From Phenylobacterium aquaticum (GTDB lineage Bacteria; Pseudomonadota; Alphaproteobacteria; Caulobacterales; Caulobacteraceae), in assembly GCF_022695515.1 (NCBI RefSeq), contig NZ_JALDPT010000024.1, forward strand, positions 22,525 to 86,524: 64,000 nucleotides of DNA, read 5' to 3'. Positions 42,796 to 52,995 of this stretch are shown here, one piece after another (position 1 is the first letter of the stretch; each line of letters starts with the position of its first letter). The notes beneath the pieces are model-generated. The model was not told where the DNA came from, ran no database searches, and was given only the letters and a program-made list of their open reading frames with translations. A program made the translations under genes and the position numbers.

Positions 42796-44231
42796 ATGAT
42801 GAAGATCGTCGGGGACAAGGGTCCCTCTCTGTCGCCGGGAATCGGCCCCCGAGGCGCCCCGGTGAGCACTCGCCCGATCCTGGCGGTGGCCGCCGTCCTG
42901 GCCGCCACGGTGCTGGTCGTCCTCGACGCGTCGATCGTCAATGTGGCCCTGCCGACCCTGGCCCAGGCCCTGAGCGTCAGTCCGGCCAACGCCGTCCTCG
43001 TCATGACGGCCTACCAGCTCGCCCTGGTGATGGCCCTGCTGCCGTGCGCAGCCCTGGGCGAGAGCCTCGGCTTCCGCAAGGTGTTCACGGCGGGGATCGC
43101 GCTGTTCACAGGCGCCTCGTTGCTGTGCGCCCTGGCGCCGTCGCTTCCCTGGCTGGTGGCCGCCCGTTTCGCCCAGGGTCTGGGCGGCGCGGCGGTGATG
43201 GCCCTGGGGGTGGCCTTGATGCGCCAGGTGGTGGCCCCGCAATCCCTGGGCGCGGCCATTGGCTGGAACGCTCTGGCGGTGGCCCTGGCCTCGGCGGCGG
43301 GGCCCACGCTCGGGGCGCTCATCCTGTCCGGAGCCGGGTGGCCCTGGTTGTTCGCGGTCAATCTGCCGGTCGGTCTGGGCGCCCTGGCGGCGGCCCGCGC
43401 CTTGCCGGACCGGGCGGGTTCCGGTCGCGCCGTCGACCGGGTCAGCGTCGCTCTCAACGCAGGCGCCTTCGCCGGCCTCGTGGCGGCCGCGGACCTGTCG
43501 CGCCACCAGCCGGGCGTGGCGATCGGCCTGGCGTTCGCCGCGGTCGTCCTCCTGGCCGCCCTGGTGCGCCGCGAGGCGCCCAAGGCCGAGCCGCTCATCC
43601 CCCTCGACCTCCTGCGGCGGGGGCCGTTCCGCGTCTCGGTCATCGCCTCGGTGTGCTGCTTCACGGGTCAGGGGGCTGCGCTGCTCGCCCTTCCGTTCCT
43701 GCTTCGGCGGGAATTCGGCCAAGGGTGGCCGCCACCGGGCTCTATATGACGCCCTGGCCCCTGACGGTCGCCGTCGCCGCGCAGGCGTCGGGGTGGCTGT
43801 CCGATCGGGTCTCCACCGCCTGGCTCTGCGTCGCGGGCGGCGTCTCCATGGCGGCCGGCCTGGCCGGCGCCGCCATCTGCCCCGCCGCCGAAGGTCCCAT
43901 GGCGCTCTTGCCCTTGGTCATGCTGTGCGGCCTGGGGTTCGGCCTCTTCCAGACGCCCAACAACCGCAACATGTTCCTCGCCGCCCCACCGGAGCGCAGC
44001 GGCGCGGCGGGCGGGCTTCAGGGCACGGCGCGCCTGACGGGTCAGACGGCGGGCGCGGTGGTGATGACGCTGCTGTTCGGCGCAGCCTCCATGGATGTCG
44101 CGCCGAGGCTGGGGCTGGGGCTCGCCGCGGGGCTCGCCCTGGCCGCCGGGCTGGTCAGCCTGCTGAGGACCGCCGGGACCGGTTCATCGAATGCGCAGAC
44201 CTTGGCGCCCAGTTCGACCCCCGCAGGCTAG
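42796..44231 (+). CDS. DHA2-type MFS drug exporter, frameshifted as sequenced
   Basis: Start at 42796 (MMKIVGDKG) with AGGAGG six bases upstream. The first frame gives eight to nine helices with VVLDASIVNVALPTL, the DHA2 motif of helix 1, and GWNALAVALASAAGPTLGA (motif C region). It ends at 43749 after FLLRREFGQGWPP. Another frame continues from about 43727 as VAATGLYMTPWPLTVAVAAQ to 44231 with the remaining helices. One extra G in the GGG at 43723-43725 joins them into about 478 residues of normal DHA2 sequence. An antiseptic/drug:H+ antiporter role is inferred. Confidence 0.84.
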
Positions 44232-44242
44232 CCGGACCGGAC

Positions 44243-44746
44243 CTAGGCTTCGACGCCGCCCTTCAGCTTGCGCCAGACCGTCATGCGGCTGACGCCCAGG
44301 CGTCGCGCGATCTCCACCGGGCCGACGCCGGCGGCCTGCAGGGCGCGGATCTCGTCGGCGGCCGGGGGGCCGCGGCGCTGCTTGCGGTTGGTCCAGATCG
44401 GCTCCACGGCCATGACCGCGTTCAGCGCCGCGCGCAGGGCGCGGCCGCCCAGGCCCTGGCTGGAGATCTCCTGCTCGGCGACGAACAGGCTCGCCCCGCG
44501 GTCCTCCAGCCGGTCGATGATGTCGAGCGCCGCCCGCGTCGAGCCGCCCAGCTGCTCCAGACGCGTCACGACCAGCTGGTCGCCCGCGCCGATGAAATCC
44601 AGGATCGAGTTCAGCACCTCGGACTCGTCGTCCATCGGGCCCATGGGCTCCTCGGCCCGGACCACGTGACACCCGATCGCTTTCAACTTCGCCGTATCGT
44701 CCGCCGAGCGCTGGTCGCGCAGCCGGACATAACCGATCTTCAACAT
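44243..44746 (-). CDS. Serine-recombinase-like protein without catalytic residues
   Basis: 167 residues from the ATG at 44746. The N-terminal half aligns with the resolvase/invertase domain (MLKIGYVRLRDQ, GDQLVVTRLEQLGGSTRA, LEDRGASLFVAEQEI) and the C-terminal half is a Hin-type helix-turn-helix (VEIARRLGVSRMTVWRKLKG). The nucleophile Ser of Y-x-R-V-S is Arg10, and the two arginines of L-D-R-L-G-R are Gln65 and Gly68. Arg8 remains. DNA cleavage should therefore be impossible; a DNA-binding regulatory role is inferred. No recombination partner or inverted repeats are nearby. Confidence 0.75.
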   Translation of the reverse strand: MLKIGYVRLRDQRSADDTAKLKAIGCHVVRAEEPMGPMDDESEVLNSILDFIGAGDQLVVTRLEQLGGSTRAALDIIDRLEDRGASLFVAEQEISSQGLGGRALRAALNAVMAVEPIWTNRKQRRGPPAADEIRALQAAGVGPVEIARRLGVSRMTVWRKLKGGVEA

Positions 44747-44907
44747 CCCACCCGTCGCCCGATAGCTGCCGCGATGATTGCGCGCAAATTCGCAAAAGCG
44801 AGCGCCCAGGTCAAAGCGTCTCGTATTAAATCCCGGCAATATTTCACCGTTATCCAGGCCAAATGCGCCCGGCGCCTGCAAAACTATCAGCCGGACTGAT
44901 GGGTTTG

Positions 44908-45441
44908 TTAGAAAACCTGTGCGCGAGGCCGCTTGAGGATAAATTCTCGGTCCACGGTCCCGCCGACCTCGAAACCGTATTCCCCGACCTTCTCGAACCC
45001 ATGACGGGCGTAGAAGCGCTGAGCCCCGAGATTTTCCGACCACACCCCGATCCACAGGTCGCGCGGGCCGGGGGCTTCCAGCCAGGCCATGATCTCGCGC
45101 CACAGCCGCCCGCCGGTCCCGCCGTTCTGGTGCGATTTCAGCAGATAGAACCGGTCGAGCTCCCCGCAGTCGGGCGTCACGTCCGGGTGGGGCAGCTTGC
45201 AGGGGCCGGCCAGGGCGTGGCCCACGACCTCGCCGTCGGCCGTCTCCACGATCCAGGCCGCCTTGGCGGGATTGGCGAGGTCGGCGCGGGTCTTCTCGAT
45301 CCCGTAGGACGCGGCCAGGAACGCCGCGAGATCCTCCGGCGGATAAAGGTGGGCGAAGGTCTCGGTGAAGGTGCGGGCGCCGATTTCGGCGAGGGCCTCT
45401 GCGTCGGCGGGGACAGCGCGGCGAATGATCAGGTCTGACAT
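44908..45441 (-). CDS. GNAT-family N-acetyltransferase
   Basis: 177 residues, starting [19 protein letters not shown] as GNAT proteins do; [20 protein letters not shown] holds the acetyl-CoA loop (Q-N-x-G-x-G), and [20 protein letters not shown] is the usual C-terminal motif. Acceptor unknown. Divergent from the HDAC-family gene with 59 bases between starts. Confidence 0.88.
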   Translation of the reverse strand: MSDLIIRRAVPADAEALAEIGARTFTETFAHLYPPEDLAAFLAASYGIEKTRADLANPAKAAWIVETADGEVVGHALAGPCKLPHPDVTPDCGELDRFYLLKSHQNGGTGGRLWREIMAWLEAPGPRDLWIGVWSENLGAQRFYARHGFEKVGEYGFEVGGTVDREFILKRPRAQVF

Positions 45442-45500
45442 CGTGTTCGGCGGGTTTCGGGTTAGGCTGGAAATCTGTCGGGGTTCAGTCTGGGATTCGG

Positions 45501-46427
45501 ATGACGGTCGCCCTCTATACCCATGCGGACATGCTCGACCACCGTCCCGGCGCCTTCCATGTGGAGCGGCCGGAGCGGCTGAAGGCCGTGCTCGACGCCC
45601 TGGCCGACGCGTCTGACCTGAAGCTCGAGGCGCGCGACGCCCCGATGATCGCCCAGGCGGCGCTGAGCCAGGTGCACAATCCGGCCTATATCGAGGCGGT
45701 GTTCGACGCCGCCCCGGCGGAGGGCCTGCTGATGCTCGACGCCGACACCTTCATGTCGCCGGGCAGCCTGGTCGCCGCGCGCCGCGCCGCCGGCGCCGTG
45801 GTCCAGGCGGTGCGCGACGTCGCGGCGGGGCAGGGGGCGCGGGCCTTCTGCGCGGTGCGCCCGCCCGGCCACCACGCCGAGCCGAACATTCCCATGGGCT
45901 TCTGCATCTTCTCCAATGTGGCGCTCGCCGCCCGGGCGGCGCAGGACGCAGGCCTGGCCCGGGTCGCGGTGGTCGATTTCGACGTCCACCACGGCAATGG
46001 CACCCAGGCCGCGCTCGGCGGGCGCGAGGGGCTGTTCTTCGCCTCGGTCCAGCAGTGGCCGATGTGGCCGGGCACCGGCCACCCGTCAGAGACCGTTCCG
46101 GACAATATCGTCAACGCCGTCGCCCCGCCCGACGCCCCGCGCGAGGTATGGCGCCACGCCTTCGAGGGGCTGATGAGCCATGTCGACGCCTTCCGGCCTG
46201 ACCTGATCCTGGTCTCGGCCGGCTTCGACGCCCACGCCCGTGATCCGGTGGGCGACGCCGCCCAGAACCTGGAGGCCGAGGATTTCGCCTGGGCCACCCG
46301 CGCCATCGCCGAGGTCGCGCGCCGCCACGCCCAGGGCCGCATCGTCTCGTCCCTTGAGGGCGGCTACGGCTTGGAGGCGCTGGGCCAGTCGGCGCTCGCC
46401 CACGTCCGGGCCCTCGCCGAGCCCTGA
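45501..46427 (+). CDS. Histone-deacetylase-family amidohydrolase
   Basis: 308 residues, Zn amidohydrolase. Motifs [34 protein letters not shown] and [13 protein letters not shown] carry the His pair, Zn ligands (Asp/His/Asp) and the GGY loop. In bacteria these hydrolyse acetyl-polyamines, acetoin-related or other acetyl amides; the substrate here is unknown. It precedes xseB by 82 bases. Confidence 0.91.
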   Translation: MTVALYTHADMLDHRPGAFHVERPERLKAVLDALADASDLKLEARDAPMIAQAALSQVHNPAYIEAVFDAAPAEGLLMLDADTFMSPGSLVAARRAAGAVVQAVRDVAAGQGARAFCAVRPPGHHAEPNIPMGFCIFSNVALAARAAQDAGLARVAVVDFDVHHGNGTQAALGGREGLFFASVQQWPMWPGTGHPSETVPDNIVNAVAPPDAPREVWRHAFEGLMSHVDAFRPDLILVSAGFDAHARDPVGDAAQNLEAEDFAWATRAIAEVARRHAQGRIVSSLEGGYGLEALGQSALAHVRALAEP

Positions 46428-46508
46428 TCCCGCCGACGTGATGACCGTGGCCCGTTGCGGCGCCGGGCGGGCCTGACTAGTTTGGCCGGCTAATTCTGGG
46501 GATCACGC

Positions 46509-46754
46509 ATGGCCGACGCCGCCGACGACATCGAAGGACTCTCGTTCGAGCAGGCCCTGGCCGAGCTGGAGCGCATCGTCGGCCAGCTGGAGTCCGGCCA
46601 GGCCCCCCTGGAGCAGTCGATCGAGCTCTATGAGCGCGGCGCCCGGCTCAAGGCCCATTGCGAGAAGCGGCTCGAGGCCGCCCGCCTGCGCGTGGAGAAG
46701 ATCGTCATGGGCGCCGGCGGCGCCGCGACCGCCGAACCCGCCGAGTTCAACTGA
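46509..46754 (+). CDS. xseB: Exodeoxyribonuclease VII small subunit
   Basis: 81 residues, the usual length. [20 protein letters not shown], then [19 protein letters not shown], are the conserved helices that bind the XseA large subunit for single-stranded DNA degradation. The TGA and the next ATG share a base (TGATG), so ispA is translationally coupled, an arrangement common in alphaproteobacteria. Confidence 0.94.
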   Translation: MADAADDIEGLSFEQALAELERIVGQLESGQAPLEQSIELYERGARLKAHCEKRLEAARLRVEKIVMGAGGAATAEPAEFN

Positions 46755-47635
46755 TGACCGACCTCGCCCAGCGGGTGGCGGAGGCGGCCGATCTGGTGAC
46801 GGTCGCCCTCGACGAACTCCTGCCCCGCGCCGAAGGTCCGGAATCCCGCCTGACCGAGGCCATGCGCTATGCGGCGCTGGGTCCCGGCAAGCGCCTGCGC
46901 CCGTTCTTCGCGCTGGAAACGGGGCGCATGTTCGACCTCGACGACCGGCCGGTGCTGCGCGCGGCCTGCGCGCTGGAATGCGTTCATGCCTACAGCCTGG
47001 TGCATGACGATCTCCCGGCCATGGACGACGATGACGTCCGCCGCGGCCGCCCCACGGTGCACAAGGCCTATGACGAGGCCACCGCCATCCTGGCCGGCGA
47101 CGCCCTGCAGACCGCGGCCTTCGAGATCCTGGCCCATCCCGACACCCACAAGGACGCCCATGTCCGCGCCGACATGGTGCTGAAACTGGCCCAGGCCTCT
47201 GGCGCCAAGGGCATGTGCGGCGGCCAGATGATCGACCTGCTCGGCGTGCGCGACGATCTCGGCGCCGTGGCCCGCATGCAGCGCCTGAAGACCGGCGCCC
47301 TGATCGCCTGCGCCTTCGAACTGCCCCTGATCATGGCCCACGCCATTGAGGCCGAGCGTCACGCTTTGATGGCCTTCGCCCAGGATCTGGGCCTGGCCTA
47401 TCAGATCGTCGACGACCTCCTGGACGTCGAGGGCGACGCCGCGGTGCTCGGCAAGAAGGCCGGCAAGGACGAAGCCAAGGGCAAGGCCAACTATGTCACC
47501 CTGCTCGGCGTCGGCGGCGCCCGCGAAAGGTTGAGCTTGCTGATTGAGCAGACCAAGGCCCATCTCGACGCCTTCGGTCCGCGCGCGGAAATTCTGCGGG
47601 CCAGCGTCGATTTCGTGCTAGATCGCCGAAGCTGA
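46754..47635 (+). CDS. ispA: Farnesyl diphosphate synthase (short-chain polyprenyl synthetase)
   Basis: 293 residues from the ATG at 46754. The first Asp-rich motif [15 protein letters not shown] (D-D-x2-x2-D form) and the second, [13 protein letters not shown], bind the Mg-diphosphates; [20 protein letters not shown] matches FPP synthases. It condenses IPP with DMAPP/GPP to FPP. Its place between xseB and dxs is the classic layout. Longer in-frame starts upstream fall inside xseB and were rejected. Confidence 0.94.
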   Translation: MTDLAQRVAEAADLVTVALDELLPRAEGPESRLTEAMRYAALGPGKRLRPFFALETGRMFDLDDRPVLRAACALECVHAYSLVHDDLPAMDDDDVRRGRPTVHKAYDEATAILAGDALQTAAFEILAHPDTHKDAHVRADMVLKLAQASGAKGMCGGQMIDLLGVRDDLGAVARMQRLKTGALIACAFELPLIMAHAIEAERHALMAFAQDLGLAYQIVDDLLDVEGDAAVLGKKAGKDEAKGKANYVTLLGVGGARERLSLLIEQTKAHLDAFGPRAEILRASVDFVLDRRS

Positions 47636-47641
47636 TTTCAA

Positions 47642-49579
47642 GTGAGCAATGCGCCTGCCGACATGCCTCCCGTGACCCCTCTGCTCGACAAAGTCTCGAA
47701 GCCTGCGGACATGCGGGGGTTCAACTCTGCGGAACTTCGGCAACTCGCCGATGAACTTCGCGCGGAGACCATAGATGCGGTGTCCCAGACCGGCGGTCAC
47801 CTGGGCGCGGGCCTGGGCGTGGTCGAGCTGACGGTCGCCCTGCACCATGTCTATGAGACGCCCGACGACATCCTGATCTGGGACGTCGGCCACCAGGCCT
47901 ATCCGCACAAGATCCTCACCGGCCGCCGCGACCGCATCCGGACCCTGCGCCAGGGCGGGGGTCTTTCGGGCTTCACCAAGCGCTCGGAAAGCGAATACGA
48001 CCCCTTCGGCGCGGCCCATGCCGCCACCTCGATCTCGGCGGCGCTGGGCTTCTGCGCCGCCCGCGACGCGGAAGGCCGCGACAACAGCGTCGTGGCGGTG
48101 ATCGGCGACGGCTCGATGAGCGCAGGCATGGCCTATGAGGCCATGAACAACGCCTGCGAGACCACGGGTCAGCTGACGGTCATCCTCAACGACAACGACA
48201 TGTCGATCGCCCCGCCGGTGGGCGGCATGAGCGCCTATATGGCGCGGCTGGTCTCCGGCGGCGGCTACCAGTCCCTGCGCCACCTCGGCAAGTCGATGGT
48301 CAAGGTCCTGCCCAAGCCGATGCAGGAGGCCGCGCGCAAGGCCGAGGAATTCGCCCGCGGCATGGTCACCGGCGGCACCTTCTTCGAGGAGCTGGGCTTC
48401 TACTATATCGGCCCGATCGACGGCCACAATCTGGACGCCCTGGTTCCGATTCTTCGGAACGCAAGGGAAATCAAGGACAAGCCGGTGCTTGTTCATGTGG
48501 TCACTCAAAAGGGCAAGGGCTATGCCCCGGCCGAGGCGGCCGCTGACAAGCTGCACGCGGTGGTCAAGTTCGACGTGGTCACCGGCCAGCAGGCCAAGGC
48601 CCAGGCCGCCGCGCCCACCTACACCAAGGTCTTCGCCCAGGAACTGATCAAGCAGGCCGAGCACGACCCGCGCATTGTGGCCGTGACCGCGGCCATGGAC
48701 TCCGGCACCGGCCTCGACCTGTTCGCCAAGCGCTTCCCCGACCGCATGTTCGATGTCGGCATCGCCGAGCAGCACGCCGTGACCTTCGCCGCCGGCCTCG
48801 CCGCCGACGGGATGAAGCCGTTCTGCGCGATCTATTCGACCTTCCTTCAGCGCGGCTATGACCAGGTCGTCCACGACGTGGCGATCCAGAAGCTGCCCGT
48901 GCGCTTCGCCATGGACCGCGCCGGCCTGGTCGGCGCCGATGGGGCGACCCACGCCGGCTCCTTCGACATCGGCTTCATGGGCGCTCTGCCCGGCATGGTG
49001 CTGATGGCCGCCGCCGACGAGGCGGAGCTGGCCCACATGGTCGCCACGGCGGCGGCGCTCGACGACCGTCCCTCGGCCTTCCGCTATCCGCGCGGCGAGG
49101 GCACGGGTGCGGTCATTCCCGACTTCGCCGACCCCCTGGAGATCGGCAAGGGCCGCATCGTCCGCGAGGGGACGGCCGTCGCCATCCTGTCCTTCGGCAC
49201 CCGGCTCACCGAAAGCCTCAAGGCCGCCGATGCGCTCGCCGCCCGCGGCCTGTCAGCCACGGTCGCCGACGCCCGCTTCGCCAAGCCGCTCGACATCGAC
49301 CTCCTCCTGCGGCTGGCCCGCGAGCATGAGGCCCTGATCACGGTGGAGGAGGGCGCCATGGGCGGCTTCGGCGCCTTCGTGCTCCAGGCGCTCGCCGAAC
49401 ATGGCGGTCTGGATCGCGGCCTGAAGGTTCGCACCCTCACCCTGCCGGACATCTTCCAGGACCAGGACAAGCCGGACCTCATGTACGCCCAGGCCGGCCT
49501 CGACGCCGAGGGCATCGTGCGCACGGCACTGGCCGCGCTTGGCGTCGACAACGCCTCGGTGGCGGGCCGACGGGCCTAG
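47642..49579 (+). CDS. dxs: 1-deoxy-D-xylulose-5-phosphate synthase
   Basis: 645 residues, starting with GTG at 47642, 6 bases after ispA. Thiamine-diphosphate motif [31 protein letters not shown] and the catalytic Glu/His region [18 protein letters not shown] are all present, as are the transketolase-type pyrimidine and C-terminal domains. First step of the MEP isoprenoid pathway, feeding ispA. The stop is 7 bases from the convergent kinase stop. Confidence 0.96.
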   Translation: MSNAPADMPPVTPLLDKVSKPADMRGFNSAELRQLADELRAETIDAVSQTGGHLGAGLGVVELTVALHHVYETPDDILIWDVGHQAYPHKILTGRRDRIRTLRQGGGLSGFTKRSESEYDPFGAAHAATSISAALGFCAARDAEGRDNSVVAVIGDGSMSAGMAYEAMNNACETTGQLTVILNDNDMSIAPPVGGMSAYMARLVSGGGYQSLRHLGKSMVKVLPKPMQEAARKAEEFARGMVTGGTFFEELGFYYIGPIDGHNLDALVPILRNAREIKDKPVLVHVVTQKGKGYAPAEAAADKLHAVVKFDVVTGQQAKAQAAAPTYTKVFAQELIKQAEHDPRIVAVTAAMDSGTGLDLFAKRFPDRMFDVGIAEQHAVTFAAGLAADGMKPFCAIYSTFLQRGYDQVVHDVAIQKLPVRFAMDRAGLVGADGATHAGSFDIGFMGALPGMVLMAAADEAELAHMVATAAALDDRPSAFRYPRGEGTGAVIPDFADPLEIGKGRIVREGTAVAILSFGTRLTESLKAADALAARGLSATVADARFAKPLDIDLLLRLAREHEALITVEEGAMGGFGAFVLQALAEHGGLDRGLKVRTLTLPDIFQDQDKPDLMYAQAGLDAEGIVRTALAALGVDNASVAGRRA

Positions 49580-49586
49580 GCCGGCC

Positions 49587-50645
49587 TCACACCGCGGTCG
49601 ACCTGTCGGACGCCTCGTCCGCCTCGCCTTTGTGGGCGATGGAGACTCGGGTCCCCGGGTGCGCCTCAGTTAAAGTGATCTCGGCGTCCAGCTGGGCCGA
49701 CAGCGCCTGGACGATATTGGTCCCCAATCCGGCCTTGGAGTCCGCCGCGTTCTTGGGCATGCCGATCCCGTTGTCCTGCACCGACAGGGTCCAATCCGGG
49801 CCATCCGCGCGGTAGCCCACGACGATCGCGCCCTTGCGGCCGTCGGGAAAGGCGTGTTTCAGGGCATTGATCACCAGCTCCGTGACGATCAGGCCCAGGC
49901 TCACCGAGGCGTCGGCCGAGGTGGTGCTGCGGTCGGCCTCGACGCTCAGGACCAGCTGATTGTGGTCCCGGATCATCGAGGCGCCGATGCTGTCGCACAG
50001 CTGGGTGAAATAGCCGCGCAGCTCCACGTCGCCCAGGCGCGAGGCGGCGAGCTGTTGCTGCAACGTGGCGACCGACATCACCCGGTTGTGGGCGTCCTGC
50101 AGATAGGTGCGCGTTTCGTCCGACTGCGCCTTGCGAGCCGACTGCAGGATGACGCTGGCGATGATCTGCAGGCTGTTGGCCACCCGGTGCTGCAGCTCCT
50201 GCAGCAGGATGGCCTTCTCCTTGACCAGTTCGTCCTTGAGCTTCTCGGCCAGGCGGGCGTCGGTCACATCGACCACGGTCAGGACAAGCCGCACGGCTTC
50301 CTCAGCGCCATAGCTCAGCTTGCGGGCGTTCAAGACCAGCTTGCGGACCTTCTGGCCCGGTGTGCGCAGGTCCATTTCGTAGGCCGTGACCTCAGCGTGG
50401 TCACTGACCGTCGCGCGCAGCAGCGACCCCAACTGGGGCACGTTCCATTCGCCGTCGCCCAGGGCCAGCACGTGCCGTCCCGCCGTCTCCGCCGGCGAGA
50501 CATGGAAGGTCGAACAGAAGGAGGCGCTGGCCGCCAGAACCATCAGATCCCCGTCCAGCAGCAGCAAGGGCGCTGTCGAAGACCCCACGACGGCCAGCGC
50601 AAGGCCGAGGGCGGGATCGGTCGTGGCCGGCTTGGACGATGTCAC
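49587..50645 (-). CDS. Sensor histidine kinase, PAS plus HWE/HisKA_2 type
   Basis: 352 residues, no membrane segment. A PAS-like domain (about 20-130, ending VVDVTDARLAEKL) precedes a HisKA_2 box LQELQHRVANSLQIIASV with phospho-acceptor His153 and an HATPase_c domain (LIVTELVINALKHAFPDGRKG, VQDNGIGMPKN, GLGTNIVQAL). Such cytosolic kinases feed the general stress or other single-domain responses in alphaproteobacteria. No response regulator lies beside it. Signal and partner are unknown. Confidence 0.9.
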   Translation of the reverse strand: MTSSKPATTDPALGLALAVVGSSTAPLLLLDGDLMVLAASASFCSTFHVSPAETAGRHVLALGDGEWNVPQLGSLLRATVSDHAEVTAYEMDLRTPGQKVRKLVLNARKLSYGAEEAVRLVLTVVDVTDARLAEKLKDELVKEKAILLQELQHRVANSLQIIASVILQSARKAQSDETRTYLQDAHNRVMSVATLQQQLAASRLGDVELRGYFTQLCDSIGASMIRDHNQLVLSVEADRSTTSADASVSLGLIVTELVINALKHAFPDGRKGAIVVGYRADGPDWTLSVQDNGIGMPKNAADSKAGLGTNIVQALSAQLDAEITLTEAHPGTRVSIAHKGEADEASDRSTAV

Positions 50646-50833
50646 TTGGAAGTCTCGTGGGTCCGGAGGCTCGCAGGGCGAAAGCCATCCCCAGACGGTC
50701 GATGCAGTTTAGACACCCTACAGTCGAGCTTGATGACGGGCGGAATTTAAAGTTTAGCACGCTTCCCCAGTCGCCGCTTGACCAATGTCAAATAGCTTGA
50801 AGGGTTTACCGTTCCACCGGGGCGGGCGGAACG

Positions 50834-51343
50834 CTACCGGCAGGGGCCCAGGAACTTGCGCAGCACATTGGCCGGGGCGGGCGGCGGGGCGAGGGTTTCG
50901 CCCTGGGCCGACAGGCTGATCTGGCCGGTCTTGGCGAAGGCGCCCATCACCGGTGCGCCCGTCGAGATCTCGGCCACAGCCACCGAGGCGCCGGTCGCCG
51001 CGTCCGCCTGGGTCAGGCCACGCAGGTTCGCGCTGAGCCCGCCGGAGGCGAACACCACGGTCCCCGGCCAGGGCGCCTTGACGCCAGCGGCGTCGATCCA
51101 GACCCCGGCGTCCTGGTGGTCGGCCTTGCGGCCGGTCAGGGCGTATTCGGCGACGACCTGACCGGTTCCCCGCGCGCAGGTCAGGCGCAGGGTCATCTTG
51201 CCCGTGCCCGGATCGATGAAGCTCAGCACCGTCGGCGCGTCCTTGGGCGCCTCAGCGCTCCAGACCGCGGGCTGGGACGGGGCGGCGGCGCAGGCCAGGG
51301 CGGGCGCGGCGATGGCGATCAGGGCGAAGGCGAACGTCCTCAT
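50834..51343 (-). CDS. Secreted protein of unknown function beside the flg genes
   Basis: 169 residues with a signal peptide (about 1-20, APALACAAA). The mature part is rich in beta strands with two Cys (near SCARGTG and the C-terminal LGPCR). No known family recognised. It lies 122 bases downstream of flgH on the same strand; whether it belongs to the flagellar transcript is unclear. Confidence 0.65.
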   Translation of the reverse strand: MRTFAFALIAIAAPALACAAAPSQPAVWSAEAPKDAPTVLSFIDPGTGKMTLRLTCARGTGQVVAEYALTGRKADHQDAGVWIDAAGVKAPWPGTVVFASGGLSANLRGLTQADAATGASVAVAEISTGAPVMGAFAKTGQISLSAQGETLAPPPAPANVLRKFLGPCR

Positions 51344-51465
51344 GCGCAGACGCTAACATCGGCGCATGGCGGTTCCTAGGCGGTCGGCAGAAACTGCCGC
51401 GCCCTGGTCAATTTCGGCGCCCCCGCCTGTGGCGAGGGCGTGGCTGGTTCACCCGTCTGCCAGCG

Positions 51466-52200
51466 TCAGAACGGCTGGAACTTCTCCACCACCGACTGCA
51501 GGCCCGGGACCTTCTGCACGCGGCTGATGTCGCCACGGCCGCCATAGCTGATCCGAGCCTCTGCGATCTGGGTGTGCTTGATGGTGTTGGACGAGGAGAT
51601 GTCTTCCGGCCGCACGATCCCGGCCACGGTCAGCTGACGCAGTTCGGCGTTGGTGCGCACCTCCTGGGTGCCCTGGATCACCAGGTTGCCGTTCGGCAGC
51701 ACGGCCGAGACCACGGCGGCGATGGTCAGCGAGATCTTCTCCGCCCGGTTCACGCTGCCGGTGCCCGAATTGGTCGAGCCGGTCTTGGTCTCCAGCGCAT
51801 TGGTCGGGTCGAAATTGTTGTGCGGCGGCAGCAGCCGGCCGACCTTGCCTTCGAGGCCCAGCAGGTGCGGCACCGCCGCGTTCATGGTTGAGGCCCGTTG
51901 ACTGGTCGAGGTGTTCTGGGTCTTGGCGCTGTCGTCGATGTCGATCTGGACGGTCAGGATGTCGCCCACCTTGCGCGCCCGCTGGTCGATGAAGAAGGCG
52001 CGCGCGCCCGCCCGCCACAGGGAATTGGCCGAGGCCGGGGGCGGCGGGGCGTCCTGCGGATTGATCACCACCTGCTGCATGGGGGCCAGCGCCGCCGGAT
52101 AGCCCACGGGGGCCAGGTCCGGGCCCTTCATGGCTTCCTGGACGGTGGAGCAGGCCGACAGCGGCAAGAGGCCAAGGGCGATGAGAACGGGGAGGCGCAT
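51466..52200 (-). CDS. flgH: Flagellar L-ring protein FlgH
   Basis: 244 residues. Lipoprotein signal with lipobox PLSACST, then SLWRAGARAFFIDQRARKVGD, NTSTSQRAST and NGNLVIQGTQEVRTNAELRQ, all FlgH marks. It forms the outer-membrane L ring of the basal body. Last recognised gene of the flgF-G-A-H unit; 12 bases after flgA. Confidence 0.95.
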   Translation of the reverse strand: MRLPVLIALGLLPLSACSTVQEAMKGPDLAPVGYPAALAPMQQVVINPQDAPPPPASANSLWRAGARAFFIDQRARKVGDILTVQIDIDDSAKTQNTSTSQRASTMNAAVPHLLGLEGKVGRLLPPHNNFDPTNALETKTGSTNSGTGSVNRAEKISLTIAAVVSAVLPNGNLVIQGTQEVRTNAELRQLTVAGIVRPEDISSSNTIKHTQIAEARISYGGRGDISRVQKVPGLQSVVEKFQPF

Positions 52201-52212
52201 GGGGGTGGTCCT

Positions 52213-52992
52213 CTAGCGAAGGGCGATCTGGGAGCGGCTCGCGCCGCGCATCTGGTTGGCGTCCGGCCCGATCAGGGCCTGACCGGGTCCCGAGGCGGTG
52301 GCCTGCAGGGTCTTTTTCGAGCTGGTGTTCAGCACCATGACGGTGTCGCCGATCGCGGCGTTGGCCAGCGCCTTGCCTTCCATGGCGAGCGTGATGCCGC
52401 CGCCGGAATAGGTCACCACGACGGTGTCGCCGGTCTTGATCACCTGGGGGGCGGAGACGTCGCGCTGCGACACCGGCGCGCCTTCGCGCAAGGGCCGGCG
52501 GGCGGCTTTGCCGATGATCTGGTCGGCGTCGCGGGGGCTGTCGGCGGGGGCCGCGGCGGCCTTGGCCCAGACCAGGTCCTCGGGCTGCAGGATGTCGCCG
52601 GTCGATAGGCTGTGGGCGTAGGTCAGGATCTCGACATTGCCGCGCGCCGCGGCGGGGGCGTCGCCGCCCGCCTGGGCCGAGGCGGCCGTGGCCTGGCCGA
52701 CGGGGGCGATATCGCCGCCCTTGATCACGATGCGGCGCAGGCCCGCGCTGTTGGCCCAGTCGAGCCCGGCCCGGCGGGCCGCGGCCTGCACGGCGCCGGC
52801 GTCCAGGATCAGCAGTCCGTCGGTCCTCTGGCCAACGGCCACGCGTCCGGCGGGGCCCGCGTCGTCGAAGATGTCGCCCAGGGTGACGACCGCGTCGGCG
52901 CTCCAGGGGACGGCCTTCAGGGTGACCGGCTGGCCGGCCAGGGCGGGGAGGGCGCAGAGCGCGAGGGCCAGGCCGGTGATCAGGGCGCGCAT
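52213..52992 (-). CDS. flgA: Flagellar P-ring chaperone FlgA
   Basis: 259 residues with signal peptide (ALPALAG, about 20). The C-terminal SAF/FlgA domain includes YAHSLSTGDILQPEDLVWAK and REGAPVSQRDVSAPQVIKTGD. FlgA assists P-ring (FlgI) assembly in the periplasm. It lies between flgG (3 bases) and flgH (12 bases), so co-translated. Confidence 0.94.
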   Translation of the reverse strand: MRALITGLALALCALPALAGQPVTLKAVPWSADAVVTLGDIFDDAGPAGRVAVGQRTDGLLILDAGAVQAAARRAGLDWANSAGLRRIVIKGGDIAPVGQATAASAQAGGDAPAAARGNVEILTYAHSLSTGDILQPEDLVWAKAAAAPADSPRDADQIIGKAARRPLREGAPVSQRDVSAPQVIKTGDTVVVTYSGGGITLAMEGKALANAAIGDTVMVLNTSSKKTLQATASGPGQALIGPDANQMRGASRSQIALR

Positions 52993-52995
52993 GAT

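Noticed and set aside
44243..44746. Invertible element or integron around the resolvase-like gene
   Set aside because: Catalytic residues are missing, and no flanking inverted repeats or attachment sites were seen.
50646..50833. EcfG-type stress promoter upstream of the HWE kinase
   Set aside because: GGAAC occurs but no CGTT at the needed distance; nothing convincing found in this gap.
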